Below, in pieces: positions 1-6,931 of a DNA stretch of 10,509 nt (its first letter is position 1; each line of letters begins with the position of its first letter). A program made the position numbers and the translations under genes. The notes beneath the pieces were generated by a model. That model was not told where the DNA came from, did not search any database, and worked only from the letters and a program-made list of their open reading frames with translations. Source of the stretch: Rhodospirillales bacterium. GTDB taxonomy: Bacteria > Pseudomonadota > Alphaproteobacteria > Rhodospirillales > Casp-alpha2. The stretch lies in contig JABJOR010000067.1 of NCBI GenBank assembly GCA_018664265.1, positions 1 to 10,509 on the forward strand, given 5' to 3'.

Positions 1-87
1 ACCAGATTGGTTTTCCATGCACAATTAAAAGAAAGAACATCTAGATTGTCATTTGAAGTATCTGCAATCAGACCAAATCGAAGCAGT

Positions 88-1752
88 ATGTCTGCGTTTA
101 TTGGGCGTCTCGATGGCTGGACCATCGGGGCGCTCATGACTGCTTTGCTTATTGCTGTACCCATTTTAACTGTATTTGTTGTTGCCTTTGCACCAAGTGA
201 TGATATCTGGTCACATCTGGCCTCAACAGTCCTTCCCCATTATATATCAACAACCTTGATTCTCATGCTTGGGGTTGGGGCAGGAACATTAATAATAGGC
301 ACGGGAACAGCATGGCTTGTAACCATGTGCCACTTTCCCGGACATAAATTGTTTGAGTGGGCATTGGTGCTTCCCCTTGCTGTGCCTGCCTACGTGATAG
401 CCTATGTCTATACGGACTTGCTGGAATATGCCGGACCAATCCAGGCTGCTTTAAGAAACATCTTTGGCTGGGCATCGTATAAAGATTACTGGTTTCCGGC
501 AATCCGGTCCCTCGGCGGGGCTATTTCCATGATGACACTGGTTCTTTATCCATATGTGTACCTGTTGGCACGTGCAGCATTCCTGGAGCAATCAGTTTGC
601 GTTCTGGAAGCAAGTCGAACCTTGGGCAAATCTCCATGGCAAAGCTTTATTCAAGTCGCCCTTCCCCTTGCCCGGCCAGCCATTATTGCCGGCGTCAGTT
701 TGGTCATGATGGAAACTTTGAATGATTTTGGCACTGTAGATTACTTTGCTGTCGCAACGTTCACAGCCGGAATTTATGATGTCTGGTTGAATATGAACTC
801 GATCAGCGGTGCGGCTCAACTGGCCTCTGTGATGCTGATGTTCGTAATTGCTCTGGTTGCTATGGAACGATTAGCCCGGAGAAAACGAAAATTTCATCAT
901 ACAGGATCCAAGTATTCAGATTTACCAACCATGAAACTACATGGCCTTAAAGCGTTCTCTGCAACTTTGATATGCGTGCTGCCAATTGTCCTCGGTTTTG
1001 CCATCCCCGCAAGTGTCTTGGTAGACTATTCCCTGGACTTTTATCATGTTACTTTGAACAGAAATTTCCTGCTTTATACGACCAATAGTCTGATGCTTGC
1101 AATTACCAGCGCTACCCTCGCTGTCATTATTGGATTGTTCCTGGCCTATGCAATCCGCTTGCAGGGAAGCCCGATGTTAATTGCTGCCACACGAGTTGCC
1201 AGTATCGGCTATGCCGTACCCGGCGCAGTATTGGCTATTGGAGTTATTCTGCCTCTCTCGATTTTTGATAACAGCATTGATGGCTTTATGCGTGAAACGT
1301 TCAACGTCTCAACAGGGTTATTACTGAGCGGCACTGTCATAGCCGTCACAATTGGTTATCTGGTCCGTTTCTTAGCCCTCTCCTTTGGCACACTTGAAGC
1401 CAGTTTAAACAAAATTACGGTTAATATGGACGGTGCCTCAAGAACCTTGGGGCATGGTCCTGCCAGTACCTTAAAGCTCATTCACCTGCCGCTCATGCGT
1501 TCAAGCATTCTGACTGCTGGTATTCTGGTTTTTGTCGATGTCATGAAAGAACTGCCCATGACTATGCTACTCAGGCCGTTTAATTTTGAGACCCTTGCAA
1601 CCTATGTCCATCAATATGCCTCTGATGAATTGCTTGAAGAATGCGCCCTTGGTGCGCTATCGATTGTCGGCGCAGGGATATTACCCGTTATTATTCTGAG
1701 CGCAGCAATCGCGCGCTCTCGCCCCGGCAACCAAAGTCAGACAAACACATGA
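88..1752 (+). CDS. fbpB: Ferric-iron-type ABC transporter permease (FbpB/SfuB family, two fused permease domains)
   Basis: An inner-membrane permease that would pass a substrate, in this family usually Fe3+, from a periplasmic binding protein to the cytoplasm using energy from the ATPase encoded next. The protein is almost wholly hydrophobic segments, consistent with about 12 membrane spans in two homologous halves. Each half has the cytoplasmic EAA loop that contacts the ATPase: EASRTLGKSPWQSF near residue 174 and MDGASRTLGHGPAS near residue 447 (counted from 88). The late motif KELPMTMLLRPF is characteristic of Fe3+ permeases. Length is 554 residues, normal for the fused type. The start is uncertain. 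The frame is open to the left edge, with a TTG at 7 and an ATG at 88. I prefer 88 because the protein then begins with a short tail (DGWT) before the first membrane span, but the ribosome site (GAAG at 80-83) is weak. The stop overlaps the ATPase start. Other cargo (thiamine, phosphonate) cannot be excluded. Confidence 0.87.
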   Translation: MSAFIGRLDGWTIGALMTALLIAVPILTVFVVAFAPSDDIWSHLASTVLPHYISTTLILMLGVGAGTLIIGTGTAWLVTMCHFPGHKLFEWALVLPLAVPAYVIAYVYTDLLEYAGPIQAALRNIFGWASYKDYWFPAIRSLGGAISMMTLVLYPYVYLLARAAFLEQSVCVLEASRTLGKSPWQSFIQVALPLARPAIIAGVSLVMMETLNDFGTVDYFAVATFTAGIYDVWLNMNSISGAAQLASVMLMFVIALVAMERLARRKRKFHHTGSKYSDLPTMKLHGLKAFSATLICVLPIVLGFAIPASVLVDYSLDFYHVTLNRNFLLYTTNSLMLAITSATLAVIIGLFLAYAIRLQGSPMLIAATRVASIGYAVPGAVLAIGVILPLSIFDNSIDGFMRETFNVSTGLLLSGTVIAVTIGYLVRFLALSFGTLEASLNKITVNMDGASRTLGHGPASTLKLIHLPLMRSSILTAGILVFVDVMKELPMTMLLRPFNFETLATYVHQYASDELLEECALGALSIVGAGILPVIILSAAIARSRPGNQSQTNT

Positions 1753-2849
1753 TAGAAAGCACAAAATCCCGTACAAGCATAAATGCTGGTCTCTCCATGC
1801 AAAATATCTCGCATGCTTTCGGGAAGCAAAAAATACTCAGCAACATATCAATCGAGGTTGAGGCAGGACAGGTTGCCTGTTTGCTGGGCCCGTCTGGTTG
1901 CGGCAAGACAACATTACTCAGAATTGCCGCTGGCCTTGAGCATCTTCAGCACGGGCGAATCACAATTGGCGAACGTTTGGTGGCTGAGGATACAGGACAC
2001 CATGCCCCGCCTGAAAGGCGAAACGTGGGCTTGATGTTTCAAGACTATGCCCTGTTCCCTCATCTTAACGTAATAAAAAACATAGGGTTTGGGATCAAAG
2101 GAACGTCAGCACAACGCATGCTCTGGATTGATGGCGCTCTGGAAAGAATGGGATTGACGGGGTACGCAGACCGCTACCCTCATGAACTATCCGGTGGTCA
2201 ACAACAACGCGTTGCATTGTTACGCGCACTGGCACCAGAACCCAGTGTTTTATTGCTGGATGAGCCCTTCTCCGGGCTGGATGCAACACGTCGAGCATCC
2301 GTTCGCGAACAAACTCTAGGCTTCCTGAAGGATGCTGGCCACAGCGCCATGATGGTTACACACGACCCTGAAGAAGCCATGTTTATGTCAGACACTTTGT
2401 TCATAATGGACAACGGTTTGTTGGTACAATCAGGCAATCCAATTGAAATATATCGCAATCCAAAAAATGCCTTTGTGGCAAGCTTGTTTGGGCAAACCGA
2501 TGGAATAGAAGGCACCGTTGGCAACAATGGTAAAATCTCAACACCTGTCGGGACATTTATGGCCCCCGGTCTGGCAGAAGGAAGCCGCGTAGATATTCTG
2601 ATTCGCCCTGAAGGGGTAAATACTCGTGAAGTCAATTCTGGAAGCAATGGTGCTGTTGCCCTGCGGGTAATCAGTGCGCGCCCCATTGGCAGATCATCGC
2701 ATTTGTGCTTGGGAACACAAAGTAATGTTACGCCCGTTTGCACCATACATGCCCGCGTTCCCGGAATTCATCTGCCGGAACCCGGCTCTCTGGTTGATGC
2801 CATTATCGATCCATCGCAGGTTTTTGTTTTTCCGAAAGAAACCCCGTAA
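1749..2849 (+). CDS. fbpC: Ferric-iron-type ABC transporter ATP-binding protein (FbpC family)
   Basis: The cytoplasmic ATPase that drives the preceding permease. All nucleotide-binding motifs are intact in the 366-residue product: Walker A GPSGCGKT at 47-54, Q-loop MFQD with Q98, signature LSGGQ at 147-151, Walker B VLLLDEP at 167-173, and the switch histidine in THD at 205. The remaining C-terminal part of about 115 residues (from about 250) resembles the TOBE-type regulatory domain of Fbp, Pot and Mal ATPases, with the typical IRPEGV stretch near 285. The ATG at 1749 forms an ATGA overlap with the permease stop, which implies translational coupling and decides against the longer frame from 1641. 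An in-frame ATG at 1797 is a weaker alternative. The ATPase family assignment is firm; the iron specificity rests on the permease and on family resemblance. No strong terminator follows, so some read-through into the flagellar region is possible. Confidence 0.92.
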   Translation: MIESTKSRTSINAGLSMQNISHAFGKQKILSNISIEVEAGQVACLLGPSGCGKTTLLRIAAGLEHLQHGRITIGERLVAEDTGHHAPPERRNVGLMFQDYALFPHLNVIKNIGFGIKGTSAQRMLWIDGALERMGLTGYADRYPHELSGGQQQRVALLRALAPEPSVLLLDEPFSGLDATRRASVREQTLGFLKDAGHSAMMVTHDPEEAMFMSDTLFIMDNGLLVQSGNPIEIYRNPKNAFVASLFGQTDGIEGTVGNNGKISTPVGTFMAPGLAEGSRVDILIRPEGVNTREVNSGSNGAVALRVISARPIGRSSHLCLGTQSNVTPVCTIHARVPGIHLPEPGSLVDAIIDPSQVFVFPKETP

Positions 2850-2868
2850 GCCAGAAAAGAATACTACC

Positions 2869-2883
2869 CGGCAATATTTTCAC
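2869..2883 (+). promoter_or_regulatory. Candidate enhancer half-site upstream of the flgE sigma-54 promoter
   Basis: CGGCAA at 2869-2874 matches the left arm of the palindrome found upstream of flgI. The right arm here is poor (TTTCAC, about 3 of 6 positions). Its dyad centre at 2876 lies 101 bp before the GG of the -24 element, the same distance as for the left flgI site. It also resembles the CGGCA core of Caulobacter ftr sites bound by FlbD, as I recall that motif. A single half-site could be chance, so this rests mainly on the position. Confidence 0.35.
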
Positions 2884-2974
2884 CCAACCAGTAAATAAAT
2901 GCCCATGCATCAATAGATATCAAGATGCACATAAATAAAATTCAATAATTTCAATCCACTACACCCGAAAAAAA

Positions 2975-2991
2975 CTGGCCCCTATTTTGCA
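2975..2991 (+). promoter_or_regulatory. Sigma-54 (-24/-12) promoter of flgE
   Basis: CTGGCCCC-TATT-TTGCA fits the sigma-54 consensus YTGGCACG-N4-TTGCW. The invariant GG (2977-2978) and GC (2989-2990) are separated by exactly 10 bases, and the whole -12 half TTGCA is perfect. The -24 half differs at two positions after TGGC. Transcription would begin near 3002, giving a leader of about 60 nt before flgE. Use of sigma-54 for hook genes is well established in several bacterial groups, including Caulobacter. Confidence 0.82.
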
Positions 2992-3003
2992 AAGAAAGGA
3001 GTG

Positions 3004-3034
3004 GCGCATTGTGCGCGTAATCCGCAATTGCGGA
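3004..3034 (+). promoter_or_regulatory. Structured 5' leader of flgE: two adjacent inverted repeats
   Basis: Just after the predicted transcription start there is GCGCA-TTG-TGCGC (3004-3016). It is followed by the perfect 14-bp palindrome TCCGCAATTGCGGA (3021-3034). In RNA these would form two small hairpins upstream of the ribosome site at 3049-3053. They might control message stability or translation, or the palindrome could be a DNA-binding site. Function is unknown. Confidence 0.45.
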
Positions 3035-3048
3035 AAAACCAGATTTTC

Positions 3049-3053
3049 GGGAG
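3049..3053 (+). promoter_or_regulatory. Ribosome binding site of flgE
   Basis: GGGAG lies 8 nt before the ATG at 3062. Together with the promoter at 2975-2991 it fixes the start. The longer open frame begins at a TTG (2987) inside the -12 element and would be untranscribed. Confidence 0.75.
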
Positions 3054-3061
3054 TTACCCCT

Positions 3062-4768
3062 ATGTCGATCCTCGGCGCGCTTGCAATCAGTACACAGGGT
3101 ATGAAAAGCCAGGCTACTGCACTAAGCACCATCGGCGCGAATGTGGCGAATGTACGAAGCGGCGGCTACAAACGTTCTGATCCATTCTTCCAGACCCTGC
3201 AAAGTAAAACTACTTTTGAACAATCAGATATAAATGCCAACAGGCCAATTTTATCGCAACGAATTAGCTTACAGGGGCTTCTTAAGGGAACCACCAATGA
3301 TCTGGATCTAGCGATCAGTGGTGATGGATTTTTTATTACTCGCACTACATTTGATTCGAGTGGAGAGACACTTTACACCCGCGATGGCAGCTTTGCCCAA
3401 TTTGCTCTCAACGACATTACTATACAAGACGGCACATCAACTATAACGACTAAAGATTCTTATCTCATAGATAAAAATGGGAACTATCTGCTTGGGTACC
3501 CTGCAAATGCAGATGGTACATTTCCGACAACCGGAGCCCCGGAACCCATGCGGGTTGATCCGTATTCATTTATTGATAATGGAAGAGCAACGACAGAAGT
3601 TGATCTTGCATTTAATTTTAATTCAAACACTCTGGCATTAGACACCACAGACCCGGCGACGACTGACCATATGACTGCCGTAGCCAGTCTTAATACAACA
3701 GGCACTAAACCGGCAAGAATGGAAATTACGACAATTTCTTTTGTTGATTCCAATGGTGATAGACAAACTGCACGCATGAATTTTACGAAAGCATCTGCAA
3801 ATTTATGGGATGTATCCCTGACATATCAGGGCGCACCAACAGCTCAGGTTGATACGGTCACCATTGGGGGCACCATAGAAACAGGTGATAGCTATAGCGT
3901 CACTGTAAATGGCACAACAGCCAGTTATACGGCTACGGCAACAGACACACTTGCAACAGTTACGAGCCAACTCACGAATGTTTTGAACGCCAGCAATGCA
4001 ATCTCTCAGGTCGCTACGGCTACCTCCTCAGGAGGTGTAATAACCCTGACGGCTGACACAGCAGGTGAAGCCTTGACCACGACATCAGCTGCAGTCAATG
4101 GAGGCGCAACAAATGACAACACAGCGACATCGGCCACTCTTACTGCAAATTTTAATGGATTAACCGAAGCTCCAGCAGGAGACCCGATCAGGATAGATTT
4201 TGCAGGCAGCGGTACGGTGAGCTCCTATACAACAACAATTGGAGGCACCTCTATTCTCCCGGCTATTCCTCCTTCATTTACAATGACCTATCCCGCAGAA
4301 ACAGCAGGCGATGCAGATGGAATTGCATCATTTACGATGGATATTTCAGGCTTCACCCAATACGCCGCTAATTTCCACCAACAACGTTATTCTGATAACG
4401 GTTATGAAGCCTCCCCTATATCCAGGGTTGGTTTTAATACAACCGGCCATGTTGTTGGCTACTTTTCCTCAGGCAATAGTGTTTCACTCTATCAAGTTCC
4501 TTTAGCCAATTTTGTCAATCCAGATGGATTGCAAAGCACCAATGGCATGGCTTTTAGGGAAACAGCTGAATCCGGAGAACCCGATATTCAAGTTTCGACC
4601 TCAAGCGGTAAAGCTACATTCCTGCCCAATACACTGGAAATTTCAAATGTAAACCTCGCGGATGAATTTACAGCCCTGATTAAAACACAGAGAGCCTACA
4701 GTTCCTCCGTCAAAGCCTTTCAAACGGTCAATGAAATGATGCAGCTCGTAAAAGATATGAAGCGCTGA
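3062..4768 (+). CDS. flgE: Flagellar hook protein FlgE
   Basis: Subunit of the flagellar hook, the flexible joint between rod and filament, exported through the flagellar type III apparatus. The 568-residue product has the usual axial-protein plan. Its N-terminal coiled D0 segment is MSILGALAISTQGM through NVANVRSGGYKR (residues 1-38). The LAISGDGFF and LYTRDGSF motifs, conserved in FlgE/F/G, are at about 83-111. The C-terminal D0 helix (about 530-568) is rich in Q, S and A and has ALIKTQRAYSSSVKAFQTVNEMM. It has no signal peptide, as expected for type III export. The Thr/Ala/Gly-rich middle is surface-exposed in the family and here holds a module of about 90 residues (261-350) shared with the downstream FlgL. 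At 568 residues it is longer than the enteric hook protein (about 400), in line with added outer domains. It has its own sigma-54 promoter and is followed by a 196-nt gap, so it is probably transcribed separately from flgI. FlgF or FlgG is unlikely given the length and the large middle insertion. Confidence 0.9.
   Translation: MSILGALAISTQGMKSQATALSTIGANVANVRSGGYKRSDPFFQTLQSKTTFEQSDINANRPILSQRISLQGLLKGTTNDLDLAISGDGFFITRTTFDSSGETLYTRDGSFAQFALNDITIQDGTSTITTKDSYLIDKNGNYLLGYPANADGTFPTTGAPEPMRVDPYSFIDNGRATTEVDLAFNFNSNTLALDTTDPATTDHMTAVASLNTTGTKPARMEITTISFVDSNGDRQTARMNFTKASANLWDVSLTYQGAPTAQVDTVTIGGTIETGDSYSVTVNGTTASYTATATDTLATVTSQLTNVLNASNAISQVATATSSGGVITLTADTAGEALTTTSAAVNGGATNDNTATSATLTANFNGLTEAPAGDPIRIDFAGSGTVSSYTTTIGGTSILPAIPPSFTMTYPAETAGDADGIASFTMDISGFTQYAANFHQQRYSDNGYEASPISRVGFNTTGHVVGYFSSGNSVSLYQVPLANFVNPDGLQSTNGMAFRETAESGEPDIQVSTSSGKATFLPNTLEISNVNLADEFTALIKTQRAYSSSVKAFQTVNEMMQLVKDMKR
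3842..4111 (+). repeat. Protein module shared with FlgL, copy in FlgE
   Basis: FlgE residues 261-350 begin AQVDTVTIGGTIETGDSYSV and end near AAVNGG. They align along their length with FlgL residues 352 to about 445, with roughly 40% identity by eye. Shared landmarks are AQVDT, YSVT, YT, DT, TAT, LTA and AV..G. The DNA has diverged, so this is not a recent copy. It looks like a beta-rich outer domain. Confidence 0.7.
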
Positions 4769-4790
4769 TACCGACATGTTCGAAGCTATA

Positions 4791-4805
4791 CGGCAAGATT
4801 TACCG
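4791..4805 (+). promoter_or_regulatory. Upstream palindrome of flgI, left copy
   Basis: CGGCAA-GAT-TTACCG is a 15-bp palindrome whose arms pair at 5 of 6 positions. The centre at 4798 is 101 bp before the GG of the -24 element, or about -126 from the predicted start. This is a usual place for the activator that sigma-54 requires. The sequence recalls the CGGCA-type ftr enhancer of Caulobacter FlbD, but the binding protein is inferred. Confidence 0.5.
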
Positions 4806-4811
4806 GGTTAT

Positions 4812-4826
4812 TGGCAATGTTTGCCT
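4812..4826 (+). promoter_or_regulatory. Upstream palindrome of flgI, right copy
   Basis: TGGCAA-TGT-TTGCCT repeats the left palindrome with a perfect GGCAA/TTGCC core. It starts 21 bp after the left copy, two helical turns, so both would face the same side of the DNA. A third lone half-site, GGCAA, is at 4847-4851. As RNA this copy could also form a small hairpin after flgE, but no T-run follows, so a terminator role is less likely. Confidence 0.5.
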
Positions 4827-4896
4827 GCTTTACGCACCATCAACAAGGCAATGCTAAAATTATCCATATAAAGCAACAGGTTACACAGAAATCTAT

Positions 4897-4913
4897 TTGG
4901 CACGAATTTCGCA
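4897..4913 (+). promoter_or_regulatory. Sigma-54 (-24/-12) promoter of the flgI operon
   Basis: TTGGCACG-AATT-TCGCA matches the consensus at all but one position (TC for TT in the -12 box). The GG at 4899-4900 and GC at 4911-4912 have the required 10-base spacing. Transcription would start near 4924, leaving about 40 nt before the flgI ATG. It probably drives all genes from flgI to flgL. Confidence 0.87.
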
Positions 4914-4964
4914 TTTAAAATACAAATACCGCGATTTGAAAGAGTGCAGGAAATCAGGACAAAC

Positions 4965-6128
4965 ATGATGAAAACCACGCAACGGAATAATATATCAGGA
5001 TTTCAGCGCAGCTTGAGCCTTATGCTTGCGGTTTTTCTGACCATTTCCTTGATCACAACATCATTTGTTCAGCCTGTTTCAGCAGCCTCAAGAATTAAAG
5101 ATATTGTCGAAATCGAAGGCGTTCGCGACAACATGTTGATTGGATATGGTTTGGTTGTGGGCCTCAATGGGACAGGAGATTCCATTGAAGACGGTCACTT
5201 CACCAAGGAAAGCCTGCAATCCATGCTTAACCGTATGGGCATCAAAACTACAGATGCCGCCGTTGATTCAGCTAACGTTGCAGCGGTCATGGTAACAGCC
5301 AATCTACCGCCATTCTCACGCCAGGGCAGTCGCATTGATGTAACCGTCAGCGCCCTTGGAGATTCCGATAGCCTATTGGGTGGTACACTTCTGGTTACTC
5401 CCCTGCTTGGCGCGGATGGTGAAGTTTACGCAGTCAGTCAGGGCCAGCTAGCCGTAGGCGGTTTTTCTGCCACTGGTGATGCAGAAAGTGTAACCAAAGG
5501 CGTTCCAACAAGTGCTCGAATCGCGAACGGAGCCATCATCGAACGCGAGCTTACATTCGACATGTCCAATATGAGAACCTTCAACCTGAATTTACGGAAT
5601 CCTGATTTCACAACAGGTCGCCGGGTTGCCCAGGCAATCAATGCCTTCCTTGGCACATCCGCAGCCAATGCCATCGACTTGAGCACGATCGCTGTGAATA
5701 TTCCAACAGGATATGCAAATGGTGCTGTTGGCCTTTTAACAGATATCGAACAGCTCCGCATTGAGCCAGACCAGATTGCCAAGGTTGTTATCGACGAACA
5801 TTCCGGCACCATCGTCATGGGTGACAATGCCAGAATCAGCACCGTTGCAATTGCCCAGGGCAGTCTGACAATTCGAATTACGGAAGCACAGCAAGTTTCA
5901 CAGCCAGGCCCCTTCGCCGAAGTTGGCACGACAACAACTGTTGATCGGACCGATATAGAAATCGATGAAGGATCAGATAGCAAATTAACAGTCGTTAATG
6001 GCGGGGTTACTCTTCAGGAACTGGTCAACGGATTGAATGCTCTCGGAATTGGGCCACGCGACATGATCACTATTTTACAGGCCATCAAAGCCGCCGGTGC
6101 TCTGCAAGCTGATATTGAGGTGATGTAA
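4965..6128 (+). CDS. flgI: Flagellar P-ring protein FlgI
   Basis: Forms the P-ring, the periplasmic bushing around the flagellar rod at the peptidoglycan layer. The 387-residue product opens with a Sec signal peptide: a charged start, a hydrophobic core at about 17-35, and a likely cut after VSA at residue 40. Right after it comes the family hallmark RIKDIVEIEGVRDN, then LIGYGLVVGLNGTGD. The C-terminus has ALGIGPRDMITILQAIKAAGAL, also typical. Length is normal. The start at 4965 is chosen for AGGA at 4956-4959; the adjacent ATG at 4968 is equally possible and would shorten the protein by one residue. A GTG at 4944 lacks a good ribosome site. The stop overlaps the flgJ start by one base (TAATG), so the two are probably coupled. 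The flgA chaperone and L-ring flgH genes that often accompany flgI are not in the window. Confidence 0.96.
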   Translation: MMKTTQRNNISGFQRSLSLMLAVFLTISLITTSFVQPVSAASRIKDIVEIEGVRDNMLIGYGLVVGLNGTGDSIEDGHFTKESLQSMLNRMGIKTTDAAVDSANVAAVMVTANLPPFSRQGSRIDVTVSALGDSDSLLGGTLLVTPLLGADGEVYAVSQGQLAVGGFSATGDAESVTKGVPTSARIANGAIIERELTFDMSNMRTFNLNLRNPDFTTGRRVAQAINAFLGTSAANAIDLSTIAVNIPTGYANGAVGLLTDIEQLRIEPDQIAKVVIDEHSGTIVMGDNARISTVAIAQGSLTIRITEAQQVSQPGPFAEVGTTTTVDRTDIEIDEGSDSKLTVVNGGVTLQELVNGLNALGIGPRDMITILQAIKAAGALQADIEVM

Positions 6129-6460
6129 TGGACGCGATTAATACAAACGAAGCTATGCTTGCGTATCAAAATTCACGTTCTACCCCCGTGCTTACACAAG
6201 GTGCAAGCATGAAGCAAATGAGGAAAGTTGCTGAAGATTTTGAATCATTTTTCCTTAGTCAGGCCCTGCAACCAATGTTTGCCAACATCGAAGCGGCAGA
6301 ACCTTTTGGTGGTGGCCCAGGGGATGATATCTGGAAATCAATGCAGGTAGATGAATATGGCAAAGCCATTGCTCGATCAGGCGGAATCGGCATCGCTGAC
6401 TCCATAATGAAACAAATGTTGCAGGCTCAGGAAGCCAGCACTCTTGCCGCTGCGCAATAG
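6128..6460 (+). CDS. flgJ: Rod-assembly protein FlgJ, scaffold domain only
   Basis: A 110-residue protein that matches only the N-terminal rod-binding domain of FlgJ, the cap under which the flagellar rod assembles in the periplasm. Visible family features are the helix KVAEDFESFFLSQALQPM (about 33-50), the glycine-rich loop with FGGGPGDDIW (60-69), and YGKAIARSGGIGIADSI (77-93). The C-terminal glucosaminidase domain that makes enteric FlgJ about 310 residues is absent. The frame closes cleanly, with no sign of a broken extension. Single-domain FlgJ proteins are usual in Alphaproteobacteria (CheL in Caulobacter), where a separate lytic enzyme opens the peptidoglycan. The start codon shares its first base with the flgI stop. 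It is followed after 14 nt by the flgN-like gene. Confidence 0.92.
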   Translation: MDAINTNEAMLAYQNSRSTPVLTQGASMKQMRKVAEDFESFFLSQALQPMFANIEAAEPFGGGPGDDIWKSMQVDEYGKAIARSGGIGIADSIMKQMLQAQEASTLAAAQ

Positions 6461-6474
6461 AAAGGTACGTAACA

Positions 6475-6918
6475 ATGGAGATGCATGAAAAAGTCGATAC
6501 CCTAATGGTTGTCATCGAGCGGCTTTGTGAGCTACTCGAGAATGAAAACGCTCATATAGGGTCCAGAAAATTCAAAGCTATCGGCGATACCATTGAAGAA
6601 AAAGACAAACTCTGTCGTGCATTCGAGTTGCTGGTACGGGGATTGTCAAAAGATAAACATAACCTGAATGAAACAGAAGAAGACACACGTGAGATGTTGC
6701 TTTTGTGTGGCGAGAAGCTCGACACCCTGGTTAACAGCAATGCAGAGACACTTAAAAACGCTATCCAGGCAAATGAACGTCTGATGAAAGCTGTACGCAG
6801 TGCTGCTGTAGAATGCACTCCTAAAGCAGGCAGTTATAGCCAGAAAGGGCATCTACTGGCAGGTACAAAATTAAATGAAAAAGCGCCCTCGCCCGTAACT
6901 TATAACCAGATTCTTTGA
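6475..6918 (+). CDS. flgN: FlgN-like export chaperone for FlgK and FlgL
   Basis: A 147-residue, mostly helical, charged cytoplasmic protein with no signal peptide or membrane span. Residues 1-112 are heptad-like helices rich in L, E and K (for example IERLCELLENENAHI and EKDKLCRAFELLVRGL), as in FlgN chaperones. The tail after about 118 is low in helix (YSQKGHLLAG to PVTYNQIL) and resembles the ends of alphaproteobacterial FlgN proteins as I recall them. FlgN binds the C-termini of FlgK and FlgL before export, and this gene sits directly before both, which supports the call more than sequence does. AAAGG at 6461-6465 serves the ATG at 6475; an ATG at 6481 is a lesser alternative. FlgN families are weakly conserved, so this is a moderate-confidence assignment. 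Confidence 0.72.
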   Translation: MEMHEKVDTLMVVIERLCELLENENAHIGSRKFKAIGDTIEEKDKLCRAFELLVRGLSKDKHNLNETEEDTREMLLLCGEKLDTLVNSNAETLKNAIQANERLMKAVRSAAVECTPKAGSYSQKGHLLAGTKLNEKAPSPVTYNQIL

Positions 6919-6931
6919 CCGGATAAACGCC

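Noticed and set aside
7..87. TTG at 7 as the permease start
   Set aside because: Only six bases are visible upstream, so no ribosome site can be judged; the added 27 residues are polar and not obviously conserved. It is not fully excluded, and a start left of the window is also possible.
1641..1748. 36-codon upstream extension of the ATPase gene
   Set aside because: It lies wholly inside the permease gene in another frame, is Arg-rich and unlike the family, while the ATG at 1749 gives the typical ATGA coupling.
2198..2746. Antisense open frame of 182 codons opposite the ABC ATPase gene
   Set aside because: The + strand encodes intact ATPase motifs here; the antisense product has no recognisable features and no ribosome site of note.
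2905..2926. IHF-like sites (ATCAA cores) between the enhancer region and the flgE promoter
   Set aside because: The ATCAA core occurs, but the TTR part of the consensus is missing at the right spacing; similar partial matches before flgI also fail.
2906..2929. Inverted repeat TGCATC ... GATGCA as a terminator after the ATPase gene
   Set aside because: The stem is only 6 bp and AT-rich with a 12-nt loop, and no T-run follows on the + strand, so it is too weak to call.
5438..5983. Antisense open frame of 181 codons opposite flgI
   Set aside because: It mirrors the codon pattern of a well conserved P-ring gene; the translation shows no family resemblance.
6820..6931. Possible separate sigma-54 promoter for flgK inside the flgN-like gene (CTGGCAGG near 6857)
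   Set aside because: There is no GC at the required distance from the GG, and the 13-nt gap fits transcription from the flgI promoter.
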